In this document: one piece after another, positions 35,172 to 43,529 of the stretch
Layout of the letters: the number at the start of each line of letters is the position of its first letter
How positions within the stretch are numbered: position 1 is the first letter of the stretch
DNA from: Flavobacteriaceae bacterium
GTDB lineage: Bacteria; Bacteroidota; Bacteroidia; Flavobacteriales; Flavobacteriaceae
Length of the DNA stretch: 64,000 bases
Assembly: GCA_021647885.1 (NCBI GenBank)
Contig: JAKITV010000001.1
Coordinates: 62,001-126,000, forward strand
Reading direction: 5' to 3'
Notes under the pieces: generated by a model
Told to the model about the DNA's origin: nothing
Databases searched by the model: none
What the model saw: only the letters and a program-made list of their open reading frames with translations
Made by a program: the position numbers and the translations under genes

Positions 35172-35531
35172 ATGTTTTTTTATGTCAGAATAAATACTAT
35201 ATATTTACAGCGCGAAAATTGCTCCCAGTCATATAATCGAAAAACGGTATATATGACGCCCCAATTCTTAAATAAAAGCTATCCTTTAGCTTTTTATAGT
35301 TTACCTCACATTAAGACTAAGGTAAACAGTTTACTAGATTATTCTTCTAGTAACTTTAGTTTAGCACACTTTTTATTACCAAATCCTTTATTTTATCTCG
35401 GTAACTATATTCTTAGTATTTATCATTTATACAAGAAGAACTATGTACAATTCTTTCAGTTTTTAGCGTGTTATATTCTGCATTTCTCATTATTAAAACA
35501 CAACAGATTTAAACAGTCCTTAAAAATATGA
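35172..35531 (+). CDS. hypothetical ORF, 119 codons, doubtful
   Basis: An open frame with hydrophobic stretches (NPLFYLGNYILSIYHLY, FFQFLACYILHFSLL) and no recognisable motif. A later ATG at 35253 (before TPQFLNKSYPLAF) is an alternative start. Its stop overlaps the ATG of a 16-codon ORF at 35528 (ATGA), which in turn overlaps the ATG at 35575 (ATGA). This coupling argues for real translation, but the protein lacks conserved features I know. Confidence 0.35.
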   Translation: MFFYVRINTIYLQRENCSQSYNRKTVYMTPQFLNKSYPLAFYSLPHIKTKVNSLLDYSSSNFSLAHFLLPNPLFYLGNYILSIYHLYKKNYVQFFQFLACYILHFSLLKHNRFKQSLKI

Positions 35532-35578
35532 AATCTATAAAACTATTATTATTTGTAACCCTAAACTCTTTTATATGA
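35528..35578 (+). CDS. 16-aa leader-like ORF (MKSIKLLLFVTLNSFI)
   Basis: A very short frame with a hydrophobic core like the start of a signal peptide. It begins inside the stop of orf119 (ATGA) and ends inside the start of the T9SS protein gene (ATGA). It could be a translational coupler or just a remnant of a signal sequence. It is too short for homology. Confidence 0.3.
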   Translation: MKSIKLLLFVTLNSFI

Positions 35579-36099
35579 AACAAATCGATCTTTTAAAACA
35601 AGTATTAACTAAATTAAATATTAAAGCAGTATTTATATTTGTATTGCTGCTTTCTATATTTAACACAACACAGGCTCAAGAAGTTATATTAACCTCTGGA
35701 GACAATGCTTCTGGCAGTGGAGGAACAGCAAGTTACTCTGTAGGACAAATTGTGCAAAACACAATTACAGGAACCAATGGTTCTGCTATTCAGGGTATTC
35801 AATTCTATTTTGAATCATCAACATTAACTATTACCGATTTTGAAACTAACTTAAATATTTCTACTTACCCAAACCCAACATCCTCATTTTTAAATATAAA
35901 AGTTCAAGGAAACCAAGAAAACCAAGAAAACACCTTGTCTTATAAGCTATTTAATATTCTAGGAGAGTTGCTTGTTAGTGGAGATATTAAAAACAATGCT
36001 GCAGAAATTAATGTTGAGCAGTTACCTTCTGCAACTTACCTATTAAGGGTAAGTAATAGTAATAATATAACCAAAACTTATAAAATCATTAAAAACTAA
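35575..36099 (+). CDS. T9SS type A sorting domain-containing small secreted protein
   Basis: A 174-aa protein with a signal peptide (residues 15-35, AVFIFVLLLSIFNTTQAQ). A short passenger follows, rich in Ser/Gly/Thr (SGDNASGSGGTASYSVGQIVQNTITGTNGSAIQGIQFYF), a pattern recurring in many flavobacterial proteins. The type IX sorting domain starts ISTYPNPTSSFLNIKV and ends YLLRVSNSNNITKTYKIIKN. It lies 6 bp upstream of the tail-fibre-like gene and is probably cotranscribed with it. Neither partner has an obvious enzyme motif. Confidence 0.85.
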   Translation: MKQIDLLKQVLTKLNIKAVFIFVLLLSIFNTTQAQEVILTSGDNASGSGGTASYSVGQIVQNTITGTNGSAIQGIQFYFESSTLTITDFETNLNISTYPNPTSSFLNIKVQGNQENQENTLSYKLFNILGELLVSGDIKNNAAEINVEQLPSATYLLRVSNSNNITKTYKIIKN

Positions 36100-36105
36100 A
36101 CTCTT

Positions 36106-38043
36106 ATGAAAAATTTATATTTATTATCTATTTTATTTTTGTGTACACTAGGTATGTTTGCACAAACCCCTCAAAAAATGAATTATCAAACTGTTGTTAG
36201 AAATTCTAGCAATATGATTTTAGCCAACCAAAGTGTTGGTATACAAATTAGTATTTTACAAGGAAGTACTTTGGGTACTGCTGTTTATGTAGAAACACAA
36301 ACACCCACTACAAATGCTAATGGTTTAGCTAGTATTGAAATTGGCACAGGAAGTATTGTTAGTGGAGATTTCTCAACAATAGATTGGGCAAATAACACTT
36401 ATTTTATAAAAACAGAAATAGACCCAACAGGTGGCACAAACTATACCATTACAGGAACTAGCCAATTAGCAAGTGTACCTTATGCTCTTCACGCCAAAAC
36501 AGCTGAAAGTGTTTCAGGAACAGTAAACTATACCGAAACCGATCCTGTTTATTCGGCAAGTCCAGCAAATAATATTACTACTGCAGATATTACCACATTA
36601 AGTAATACCAGTGGAACAAACACAGGCGACCAAGATATTTCAGGTATTGCAACTAATGCAACTGATATTTCAACACTTCAAACCGAGCAAACAACTCAAA
36701 ATACAGCGATAGCTTTAAATACAGCCAAAACAGGAATCACTGCACAACAAGCAAGTGATATAACTGCAAATAATGCAAAAGTAACGGATGCTAATCACGT
36801 AATATCTTCTACCACAGATGATTTAACAGAAGGCACTACTAATTTATATTATACAGAAGCCAGAGTATCTGCAAATACCGATGTTGTTGCAAATACAGCT
36901 AAAACAGGAATCACTGCACAACAAGCAAATGATATAACTGCAAATAATGCAAAAGTGAGTGATGTAAATCATGTAGCTTCCTCTACCACAGATGATTTAA
37001 CAGAAGGCACTACTAATTTATATTATACAGAAGCCAGAGTATCTGCAAATACCGATGTTGTTGCAAATACAGCTAAAACAGGAATTACTCCTGCGCAAGC
37101 AGCAACCATAGCAAATACAAGTGGAGTTAACACAGGCGATCAAGATATCACAGGAATTGCAACCAATGCAACAGCCATATCAACCTTGCAAACGGAGCAA
37201 ACCACACAAAATACAGCGATAGCTTTGAATACTGCTAAAGTGAGTGATGTAAATCATGTAGCTTCCTCTACAACAGATGATTTAACGGAAGGCACTACTA
37301 ATTTATATTATACAGAAGCTAGAGTATCTGCAAATGCAGATGTTACTGCAAATACAGCCAAAACAGGAATTACAGCACAGCAAGCTAGTGATATAACTGC
37401 AAATACGGCTAAAATTAGTGTCCCAACTGGTGGAGTAGCTGGGGATATTATATATAACAATGGTACAGACTGGGTGCGTTTACCTAAAGGTACTGCTGGG
37501 CAAGTATTAGCAATGAATACTGCGGGAACTGCTCCTGTCTGGAAAACGTTTGGTAGTGCTAAACGTATTGGAGAATTTGTCTATGCTAAAACAGGAAAGG
37601 CATTAGTTGATGGTTATTTAGCTGTAACGCCAGGCACAGTCACAGATGGAGCTATAAACTATCCATTATGGGCTGCTCAATATCCAGAATTTGTGTCAGG
37701 TAATGATATTGTCTTTCCTGCAGATGTAGCAGGTATGTTTTTACGAAATATTGCAGGGAATGCAGGCTCTGAAGGTACTTACCAAACAGGAGCTACGGCA
37801 TTACCAAATACTTCTTTCACAACGAATATTGCGGGTAATCATAGTCATACTGTTTATGGTAATTGGGCAAGCAGTATAGGTGGAGGAGGTAGCGATGGTG
37901 TTCTTTATAATAACGATGGTGGTGCTAGAAATGAAAGTACATCTGCCTCAGGAAACCATAATCATACTATAGGTGGTGGAGATTCAGAAACAAGACCAGT
38001 TAATCGTGCGTATCAATTATATACCATTGTTGATACTTATTAA
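36106..38043 (+). CDS. secreted phage-tail-fibre-like repeat protein
   Basis: A 645-aa exported protein with a signal peptide (LLSILFLCTLGMFAQ). An N-terminal domain common in Bacteroidota surface proteins comes first (QKMNYQTVVRNSS ... LASVPYALHAKTAE, about 22-145). The middle (about 150-440) holds near-identical repeats of TTDDLTEGTTNLYYTEARVSAN and of NTGDQDI(S/T)GIATNAT...TLQTEQTTQNTAIALNTAK, as in tail fibres of marine phages. The C-terminus has GNHSHTV and GNHNHTIGGGDSETRPVNRAYQLYTIVDTY, the tip typical of tail-collar/fibre proteins. There is no T9SS domain. A role as an adhesin or receptor-binding fibre is inferred. Confidence 0.85.
   Translation: MKNLYLLSILFLCTLGMFAQTPQKMNYQTVVRNSSNMILANQSVGIQISILQGSTLGTAVYVETQTPTTNANGLASIEIGTGSIVSGDFSTIDWANNTYFIKTEIDPTGGTNYTITGTSQLASVPYALHAKTAESVSGTVNYTETDPVYSASPANNITTADITTLSNTSGTNTGDQDISGIATNATDISTLQTEQTTQNTAIALNTAKTGITAQQASDITANNAKVTDANHVISSTTDDLTEGTTNLYYTEARVSANTDVVANTAKTGITAQQANDITANNAKVSDVNHVASSTTDDLTEGTTNLYYTEARVSANTDVVANTAKTGITPAQAATIANTSGVNTGDQDITGIATNATAISTLQTEQTTQNTAIALNTAKVSDVNHVASSTTDDLTEGTTNLYYTEARVSANADVTANTAKTGITAQQASDITANTAKISVPTGGVAGDIIYNNGTDWVRLPKGTAGQVLAMNTAGTAPVWKTFGSAKRIGEFVYAKTGKALVDGYLAVTPGTVTDGAINYPLWAAQYPEFVSGNDIVFPADVAGMFLRNIAGNAGSEGTYQTGATALPNTSFTTNIAGNHSHTVYGNWASSIGGGGSDGVLYNNDGGARNESTSASGNHNHTIGGGDSETRPVNRAYQLYTIVDTY
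36721..37068 (+). repeat. two tandem 174-bp (58-codon) repeats within the tail-fibre-like gene
   Basis: 36721-36894 and 36895-37068 are nearly identical, both starting ACAGC(C/T)AAAACAGGAATCA. A third, partial copy occupies about 37239-37414. The repeats are in frame, so slippage or recombination would change fibre length without a frameshift. Confidence 0.85.
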
Positions 38044-38090
38044 AAAACATAGGATTGCTTAACTTATGAACACTAAATATCCTATTCAAT

Positions 38091-38124
38091 AAAGAAGGTT
38101 TCAGATATTTCTGAAACCTTCTTT
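38091..38124 (+). terminator. strong hairpin after the tail-fibre-like gene
   Basis: AAAGAAGGTTTCAG (38091-38104) pairs perfectly with CTGAAACCTTCTTT (38111-38124), a 14-bp stem with a 6-nt loop. The following sequence is ATTATT, so the T run is moderate. Confidence 0.8.
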
Positions 38125-38255
38125 ATTATTCAAAATTAATGGCAATAAAATTTGATAAAATGGCATCATATAATTGTTCTATTGTTACTTTAGCAAACCT
38201 ATTTAGCATATTCTTGAAGAAATAAGCATAAACTATTAATATAATATCTATTTAT

Positions 38256-39116
38256 ATGAAATTTAAAGATTTACAAGAATGCCATAAACTTATTGAGTGC
38301 GAAAACATTGAAATTGCTGCTTATTTCGAGGTTCATAAAAAAGACTATACGCCTATACTTAAAGAGTATTATAACCCTTCAAGTTTATTAATATATGTAG
38401 AGCAAGGTATTTTAGACATAAATTTTGAAAATAAGTTGTACACATTTCCAAAAGGCAGTTTTTGTTTTGCACGAAAATACACGAATGTTTTTGCTACTAA
38501 AAGATTTTTAGAAACAGAACAACAAGCAAAAACCTATACTTTTATAATGCCAGATGTATTTTTGAGAAAAATTATAGATAAATTCAAATTTGAAAAAAGC
38601 CTACAACCTATAGAAGAACGCATATTTAAACTTGCTCCAACCAAAAAATTACTAGGCGTTATAGACACCATAAAAAATGCCATAGAAAAAGACCAAGATA
38701 TAGATACTGAAGTACTCGAAACAAAAATTATAGAATCTTTAAAAGCCATTATTAGTACAAACCCTAAACTAGCTATTTTATTTAAAGAGTTTTCTTTAGC
38801 CAAAAGAGCAGACCTTACTTTATTTATGAGAAATAACTTTATGATGAAAGTACCTTTAGAAGAATTTGCTAAAATTACAGGTAGGAGCTTATCTACTTTT
38901 ACCAGAGAGTTTAAAATTGTTTTTGGCACAACACCTCACAAATGGATTTTAAAAAAACGGTTGCAAGCAGCTTATAAAATACTGAGCGAAACATCAAAAA
39001 AAATTAGTGATGTGTATGTAGAAACAGGCTTTGAAGATATGGCTCATTTTAGCAAAGTATTTAAAAAAGAGTTTGGATTTAGCCCTTCAGAGATTAAAAA
39101 TAAGATATCAAACTAA
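38256..39116 (+). CDS. AraC family transcriptional regulator
   Basis: A 286-aa regulator. An N-terminal cupin-like sensor (about 35-105) carries LLIYVEQGILDINFENKLYTFPKGSFCFARKYTNVF, and a middle linker follows. The C-terminal double helix-turn-helix (about 180-283) has LEEFAKITGRSLSTFTREFKIVFGTTPHKWILKKRLQAAYKIL then ISDVYVETGFEDMAHFSKVFKKEFGFSPSEI. The length and layout are those of standard AraC proteins. It may control the neighbouring fibre/T9SS genes, but the site bound is not known. Confidence 0.9.
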   Translation: MKFKDLQECHKLIECENIEIAAYFEVHKKDYTPILKEYYNPSSLLIYVEQGILDINFENKLYTFPKGSFCFARKYTNVFATKRFLETEQQAKTYTFIMPDVFLRKIIDKFKFEKSLQPIEERIFKLAPTKKLLGVIDTIKNAIEKDQDIDTEVLETKIIESLKAIISTNPKLAILFKEFSLAKRADLTLFMRNNFMMKVPLEEFAKITGRSLSTFTREFKIVFGTTPHKWILKKRLQAAYKILSETSKKISDVYVETGFEDMAHFSKVFKKEFGFSPSEIKNKISN

Positions 39117-39503
39117 TAGATACCTACACTTTAGTATAAATATTCACACGCTGTAAAATACAAGGATTTCTTAATTGCTAGTTGTCTTTTTTAAATAAAC
39201 ATTGACGTTTTTAGACAAGTAAATTTAGTAAAATTCTCCGTTTTTTGGTATTAGTAAAGTTGACATGAAATAAAGAAAAGCGGCGATTACTAAATAACAC
39301 AGTAGATATTGACTGGTAGATATTTTCGCAAAGTAATGTGCCGTTTTCTCTTCATTATTAGATAAATAAAATGCTAATTTAGTAATTATTGAAGTTAGAA
39401 ACTGAGATATGTTTTTAACAACAAAAAAGCTCTTATTCAATTATGTTTTTTAAACTTATTCAGTTTATGAGATATGGTTATTAAAAACAAATAAGAATAA
39501 TAT
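39117..39503. other. gap between the AraC gene and secA
   Basis: Apart from the doubtful small ORF at 39225-39440 no feature is supported. Notably, no strong terminator follows the intact secA stop at 39504 on the minus strand. Confidence 0.4.
39225..39440 (-). CDS. small hydrophobic ORF, doubtful
   Basis: Open frame of 71 codons with a TTG start and one strong hydrophobic segment (YLLCYLVIAAFLYFMSTLL). There is no known motif, and it sits in the gap between araC and secA inside the candidate island. It may be a real tail-anchored protein or a chance frame. Confidence 0.3.
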   Translation of the reverse strand: MNKSFFVVKNISQFLTSIITKLAFYLSNNEEKTAHYFAKISTSQYLLCYLVIAAFLYFMSTLLIPKNGEFY

Positions 39504-42500
39504 TTATTCCTCAACCAAAACCCAATCGCCTTTTGTAATTAAAGGAATTGCTTGTTTATATTTTAGGGTTTTATTTTCTCCGCTTATCACGTGTTTTATT
39601 GTTACACGATCGTTACGTCCAATTTTTGGTCGCTCTCTCACAATAGTTTCTACCACTTCTTGTTGGCGTTGTGTATTTCCAGCAGCTTTACTTTCGGCTG
39701 AACGCTCATCCATATTTTGGATTTCTTCTTTATTGGTTTCTACCTTTTCTCTACGTCTTGCTTGTGCTTCCTGAATTGTGTTAGTAGTTTCTTGAGGTAA
39801 TTCGCCTTTAAATAAGAATGAAATCACATCTTTATTAACTTGGTCTATCATTGCTTTAAACAATTCGAAAGATTCGAATTTATAAATTAATAACGGATCC
39901 TTTTGTTCGTGTACTGCCAATTGAACGGATTGTTTTAGTTCATCCATTTTACGAAGATGTGTTTTCCAAGCATCATCTATAATGGCTAAAGAAATATTTT
40001 TTTCAAAATCAGTAATTAACTGTTTACCATTGGTTTTATAAGCTGTTTCAAGATCTGTAACCACCTGAAGACTTTTTACACCATCAGTAAACGGAACAAC
40101 AATACGTTTAAATTTATCACGTTGTGTTTCGTAAACATTTTTTATAACAGGGAATGCTAAATCTGCACTCTTCTTCATTTTTTCCTTATAGTGATCAAAG
40201 GCAGCTTTATAAATTTTTCCTGAAATTTCTTGAGTAGAAAGTTTACTAAATTCATCTTCCGTTATTGGAGAACTCATCGAGAAATAACGTATTAACTCAA
40301 ATTCAAAGTTTTTATAATCGTTAGCTTCTTTATTTGTTTCAGAAATAATTTCGGAAGTATCATAAATCATATTTGCCAAATCTACCCTAAGACGCTCTCC
40401 AAATAAGGCATTATAACGTCTTCTGTAAACCACTTCACGTTGCGCGTTCATGACATCATCATATTCTAACAATCGTTTACGAACACCAAAATTGTTTTCT
40501 TCTACTTTCTTTTGTGCACGTTCGATAGATTTAGAAATCATAGAATGTTGGATAACTTCTCCTTCTTTTAATCCCATTCTATCCATCATTTTGGCAATAC
40601 GTTCGCTACCAAATAGTCGCATTAAATTATCTTCTAACGACACATAAAATTGTGAACTTCCAGGATCTCCTTGTCGACCAGCACGACCACGCAACTGTCT
40701 GTCAACACGACGTGAATCATGTCGTTCTGTACCAACAATAGCTAAACCACCTGCTGCTTTTACTTCGTCCGATAGTTTTATATCAGTACCACGACCAGCC
40801 ATATTAGTTGCAATGGTTACTTGTCCTGGTTGTCCAGCTTCTGCAACAATATCGGCTTCTTTTTTATGAAGTTTTGCATTTAATACATTGTGAGGTACTT
40901 TTCTAATAGAAAGCATTTTACCTAACAATTCACTAATTTCTACCGAAGTTGTTCCAATAAGTATTGGTCGTCCAGCTTGCGAAAGTTCGGTAACTTCATC
41001 AATAACAGCATTGTACTTTTCGCGCTTGGTTTTGTAAACTAAATCTTGTCTGTCGTCACGAATTATTGGTCTATTTGTTGGAATTTCAACAACATCTAAT
41101 TTGTAGATTTCCCATAATTCTCCAGCTTCTGTTACCGCAGTTCCTGTCATACCAGAAAGCTTACGATACATTCTGAAATAATTTTGAAGCGTTATAGTAG
41201 CAAACGTTTGTGTGGCAGCTTCAATCTTTACATTTTCTTTGGCTTCAATGGCTTGATGTAAACCATCGCTATAACGACGACCATCCATAATACGACCAGT
41301 TTGCTCATCTACAATCATTACCTTGTTTTCCATCACTACATATTCGACGTCTTTTTCAAACAAAGTATATGCTTTTAATAGTTGACTTAAAGTATGAATA
41401 CGTTCGGATTTAATTCCAAAATCACGAAACAATTCTTCTTTAAGTTTAGCTTCTTCTTCAGTTGATAGTCCTTTAGCTTCAATTTTAGCAATTTCAAGCC
41501 CAATTTCTGGCATGACGAAAAAGTCTGGATCGTCTTTCCCAGAAAGGAATTCAATACCTTTATCAGAGAGTTCTATTTGATTGTTTTTTTCTTCTATTAC
41601 ATAATATAATTCTTCATCCACCTTTGGCATTTCTCTATTATTATCCTGCATATAGAAGTTCTCGGTTTTTTGAAGTAGTTGTTTAACGCCTTCTTCACTT
41701 AAAAACTTTATTAACGCTTTATTTTTTGGAATCCCTCTATAAACACGAAGCAATTGAAAACCACCTTCTTTGGTATCTCCAGCAGCAATTAATTTTTTTG
41801 CTTCGGCTAAAACACCAATTAAATATTTACGCTGTACACTAACAATGTCTTCAATTTTTGGTTTCAGTTCATTAAATTCGTGCTTATCACCTTGAGGTAC
41901 TGGACCAGAAATAATTAATGGCGTACGTGCATCATCTACTAAAACAGAATCGACCTCATCGACAATAGAATAATGGTGAGGACGTTGCACTAAATCGTTT
42001 GGAGAATGTGCCATATTATCACGCAAATAATCGAAACCAAACTCGTTGTTTGTTCCGTAAGTTATATCTGCATTATAGGCTTTTTTTCGTTCGGCCGAAT
42101 TAGGTTGATGATAATCTATACAATCTACACTCAAGCCATGAAACTCAAAAATAGGAGCCATCCAAGCACTATCACGTTTAGCCAAATAATCGTTAACAGT
42201 TACAAGGTGTACACCTTTTCCTGAGAGTGCATTTAAATACATTGGCAATGTTGCTACAAGTGTTTTTCCTTCTCCTGTTTGCATTTCGGCAATTTTACCT
42301 TCGTGCAGGGCAATACCACCAATAAGCTGTACATCGTAATGTACCATATCCCAAGTTATGGGCTTTCCTGCTGCATCCCAAGAATTGGACCAGATGGCAT
42401 AATCGTCTTCTAATGTAACGTAAGATTTAATGCCAGACAATTCTCTATCAAATGTAGATGCTTCTACTTTTATGGTTGTATTATTAACAAAGCGTTTTGT

Positions 42501-42857
42501 GGTTTCTTTTACAACTGCAAAAGCTTCGGGAAGAATGTCGTTTAAAAGATCTTCTGTTATTTTGTAAGATACATCTTTTAGCCTGTCGATTTCTTGATAA
42601 ATATCTTCTTTTCTGTCAATATCTTCGGTAGTATCTGCTTCTTCAGTTAATTTAGAAATTTCATCTTCAGTTTCTTTACTAGCATCTGCAATTTTAGATT
42701 TAAACTCTAAAGTTTTTGCACGTAATTCATCGTGAGATAAACGTTCTATTTCTGTTTCAAAAGATTTTATTTTTTCTACTAAAGGCATCATGGCCTTTAC
42801 GTCTTGTTTGGATTTATCTCCAACAAATACTTTAATTATAGAATTTAAAAAACTCAT
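39504..42857 (-). CDS. secA: preprotein translocase ATPase SecA
   Basis: Motor of the SecYEG pathway that pushes unfolded preproteins across the inner membrane. At 1117 aa it has the Bacteroidota long form. Walker A is EMQTGEGKTLVA, the DEAD-like Walker B is DEVDSVLVDDARTPLI, the helicase-II motifs are GTDIKL and GRAGRQGDPGSSQFY, and the HWD/IRA2 region is present near IDDAWKTHLRKMDELKQ. The C-terminal zinc motif of proteobacterial SecA is absent; instead it ends in a basic RERPKIGRNDRVTIKHV tail. That last tail is the part duplicated at 34854-34973. Confidence 0.97.
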   Translation of the reverse strand: MSFLNSIIKVFVGDKSKQDVKAMMPLVEKIKSFETEIERLSHDELRAKTLEFKSKIADASKETEDEISKLTEEADTTEDIDRKEDIYQEIDRLKDVSYKITEDLLNDILPEAFAVVKETTKRFVNNTTIKVEASTFDRELSGIKSYVTLEDDYAIWSNSWDAAGKPITWDMVHYDVQLIGGIALHEGKIAEMQTGEGKTLVATLPMYLNALSGKGVHLVTVNDYLAKRDSAWMAPIFEFHGLSVDCIDYHQPNSAERKKAYNADITYGTNNEFGFDYLRDNMAHSPNDLVQRPHHYSIVDEVDSVLVDDARTPLIISGPVPQGDKHEFNELKPKIEDIVSVQRKYLIGVLAEAKKLIAAGDTKEGGFQLLRVYRGIPKNKALIKFLSEEGVKQLLQKTENFYMQDNNREMPKVDEELYYVIEEKNNQIELSDKGIEFLSGKDDPDFFVMPEIGLEIAKIEAKGLSTEEEAKLKEELFRDFGIKSERIHTLSQLLKAYTLFEKDVEYVVMENKVMIVDEQTGRIMDGRRYSDGLHQAIEAKENVKIEAATQTFATITLQNYFRMYRKLSGMTGTAVTEAGELWEIYKLDVVEIPTNRPIIRDDRQDLVYKTKREKYNAVIDEVTELSQAGRPILIGTTSVEISELLGKMLSIRKVPHNVLNAKLHKKEADIVAEAGQPGQVTIATNMAGRGTDIKLSDEVKAAGGLAIVGTERHDSRRVDRQLRGRAGRQGDPGSSQFYVSLEDNLMRLFGSERIAKMMDRMGLKEGEVIQHSMISKSIERAQKKVEENNFGVRKRLLEYDDVMNAQREVVYRRRYNALFGERLRVDLANMIYDTSEIISETNKEANDYKNFEFELIRYFSMSSPITEDEFSKLSTQEISGKIYKAAFDHYKEKMKKSADLAFPVIKNVYETQRDKFKRIVVPFTDGVKSLQVVTDLETAYKTNGKQLITDFEKNISLAIIDDAWKTHLRKMDELKQSVQLAVHEQKDPLLIYKFESFELFKAMIDQVNKDVISFLFKGELPQETTNTIQEAQARRREKVETNKEEIQNMDERSAESKAAGNTQRQQEVVETIVRERPKIGRNDRVTIKHVISGENKTLKYKQAIPLITKGDWVLVEE

Positions 42858-42880
42858 TTATATCGATTTATTTTAGTCTT

Positions 42881-42897
42881 TTGCTAATAGTTAGCAA
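42881..42897. promoter_or_regulatory. dyad TTGCTAA-TAG-TTAGCAA at the secA transcription start
   Basis: A perfect 7-bp inverted repeat overlapping the -7 box (42895-42902) and the expected start site. It may be an operator or a leader hairpin. Confidence 0.4.
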
Positions 42898-42902
42898 AGA
42901 TA
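42895..42902 (-). promoter_or_regulatory. -7 promoter element of secA
   Basis: TATCTTTG on the minus strand, a full TAnnTTTG match, about 38 bp ahead of the secA ATG. No TTG is found at standard distance. Confidence 0.45.
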
Positions 42903-43099
42903 CTGTTTGTTGTTTTGTAAATGAACCTATTAAGGTTTTAATAATTGGCTGTAAAATTACTATTTTGTTCCCATATTTTATCTTTTTATTACTCCGTAGT
43001 AATACTATGCGGTGCAAAAAAGTTTTCATTTGGAAACAAAAGCTTAATTTTTCGCTTCAATAAAAAACCTAAATAAATTCATTTGAAATAATTAGACAC

Positions 43100-43125
43100 A
43101 AAAAAAGTCTCGAATTGAGACTTTT
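43100..43125 (-). terminator. terminator of the DUF2795 gene
   Basis: AAAAGTCTC (43103-43111) and GAGACTTTT (43117-43125) form a perfect 9-bp stem with a 5-nt loop. On the minus strand it is followed by T down to 43100 (a run of seven). Confidence 0.87.
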
Positions 43126-43150
43126 AACTATTTATTGATGGTTTATATTT

Positions 43151-43372
43151 TTAATATTCATCTTCATTCCAAAGATAATCTTCATCTGTTGGGTAATCAG
43201 GCCATATTTCATTAATCGAGTCGTAGGAATCTCCTTCATCTTCAATAGATTGTAAATTTTCTACAACTTCTAGTGGTGCTCCTGTTCTAATAGAATAATC
43301 TATTAGTTCGTCTTTAGTAGCTGGCCAAGGTGCATCACATAAATAAGATGCTAATTCTAGTGTCCAATACAT
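43151..43372 (-). CDS. DUF2795 domain-containing protein
   Basis: A 73-aa acidic protein with the family pattern YWTLELASYLCDAPWPATKDELIDYSIRTGAPLEVVENLQ and an acidic C-terminus (DYPTDEDYLWNEDEY). DUF2795 proteins are found across bacteria as small helical proteins of unknown function. The frame extends upstream to 43435, but the ATG at 43372 is preferred because the promoter at 43394-43423 predicts a transcription start downstream of the longer start. Confidence 0.85.
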   Translation of the reverse strand: MYWTLELASYLCDAPWPATKDELIDYSIRTGAPLEVVENLQSIEDEGDSYDSINEIWPDYPTDEDYLWNEDEY

Positions 43373-43393
43373 TTTTAATAAATTAATTTTTTG

Positions 43394-43423
43394 CAAAAGT
43401 AAATTTTTAACTGAAATAGCCAA
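43394..43423 (-). promoter_or_regulatory. promoter of the DUF2795 gene
   Basis: On the minus strand TTG (43423-43421), 19-nt spacer, TACTTTTG (43401-43394). A near-ideal match that fixes the start codon at 43372. Confidence 0.6.
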
Positions 43424-43529
43424 GCAAAAAACCAATTATTTGTCATTAATTTTAAGAACGTTTGTTTTTTACTGAAAACTTTAAATATTAAAGTACTCTT
43501 GCAATGTTAAATAAGTACAATGAAATAGA

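Larger units (their letters stand above)
34977..39503. mobile_element. candidate small genomic island inserted at the 3' end of secA
   Basis: The segment between the two secA 3'-end copies carries orf119, a short leader-like ORF, a T9SS-tagged small protein, a phage-tail-fibre-like secreted protein, an AraC regulator and a small membrane ORF. The repeat arrangement is what integration into a gene end gives: the gene on the right gets a replacement terminus while the original terminus and terminator remain on the left. There is no integrase in the segment, so it is either decayed, mobilised in trans, or produced by another kind of recombination. Confidence 0.5.

Noticed and set aside
36721-37414. 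Direct repeats as a CRISPR array
   Set aside because: They are 174-bp in-frame coding repeats without spacer-like variation.
39588-39593. CACGTG core, possible parS site, present in both secA copies
   Set aside because: The flanks do not fit TGTTTCACGTGAAACA, and the site is inside conserved coding sequence.
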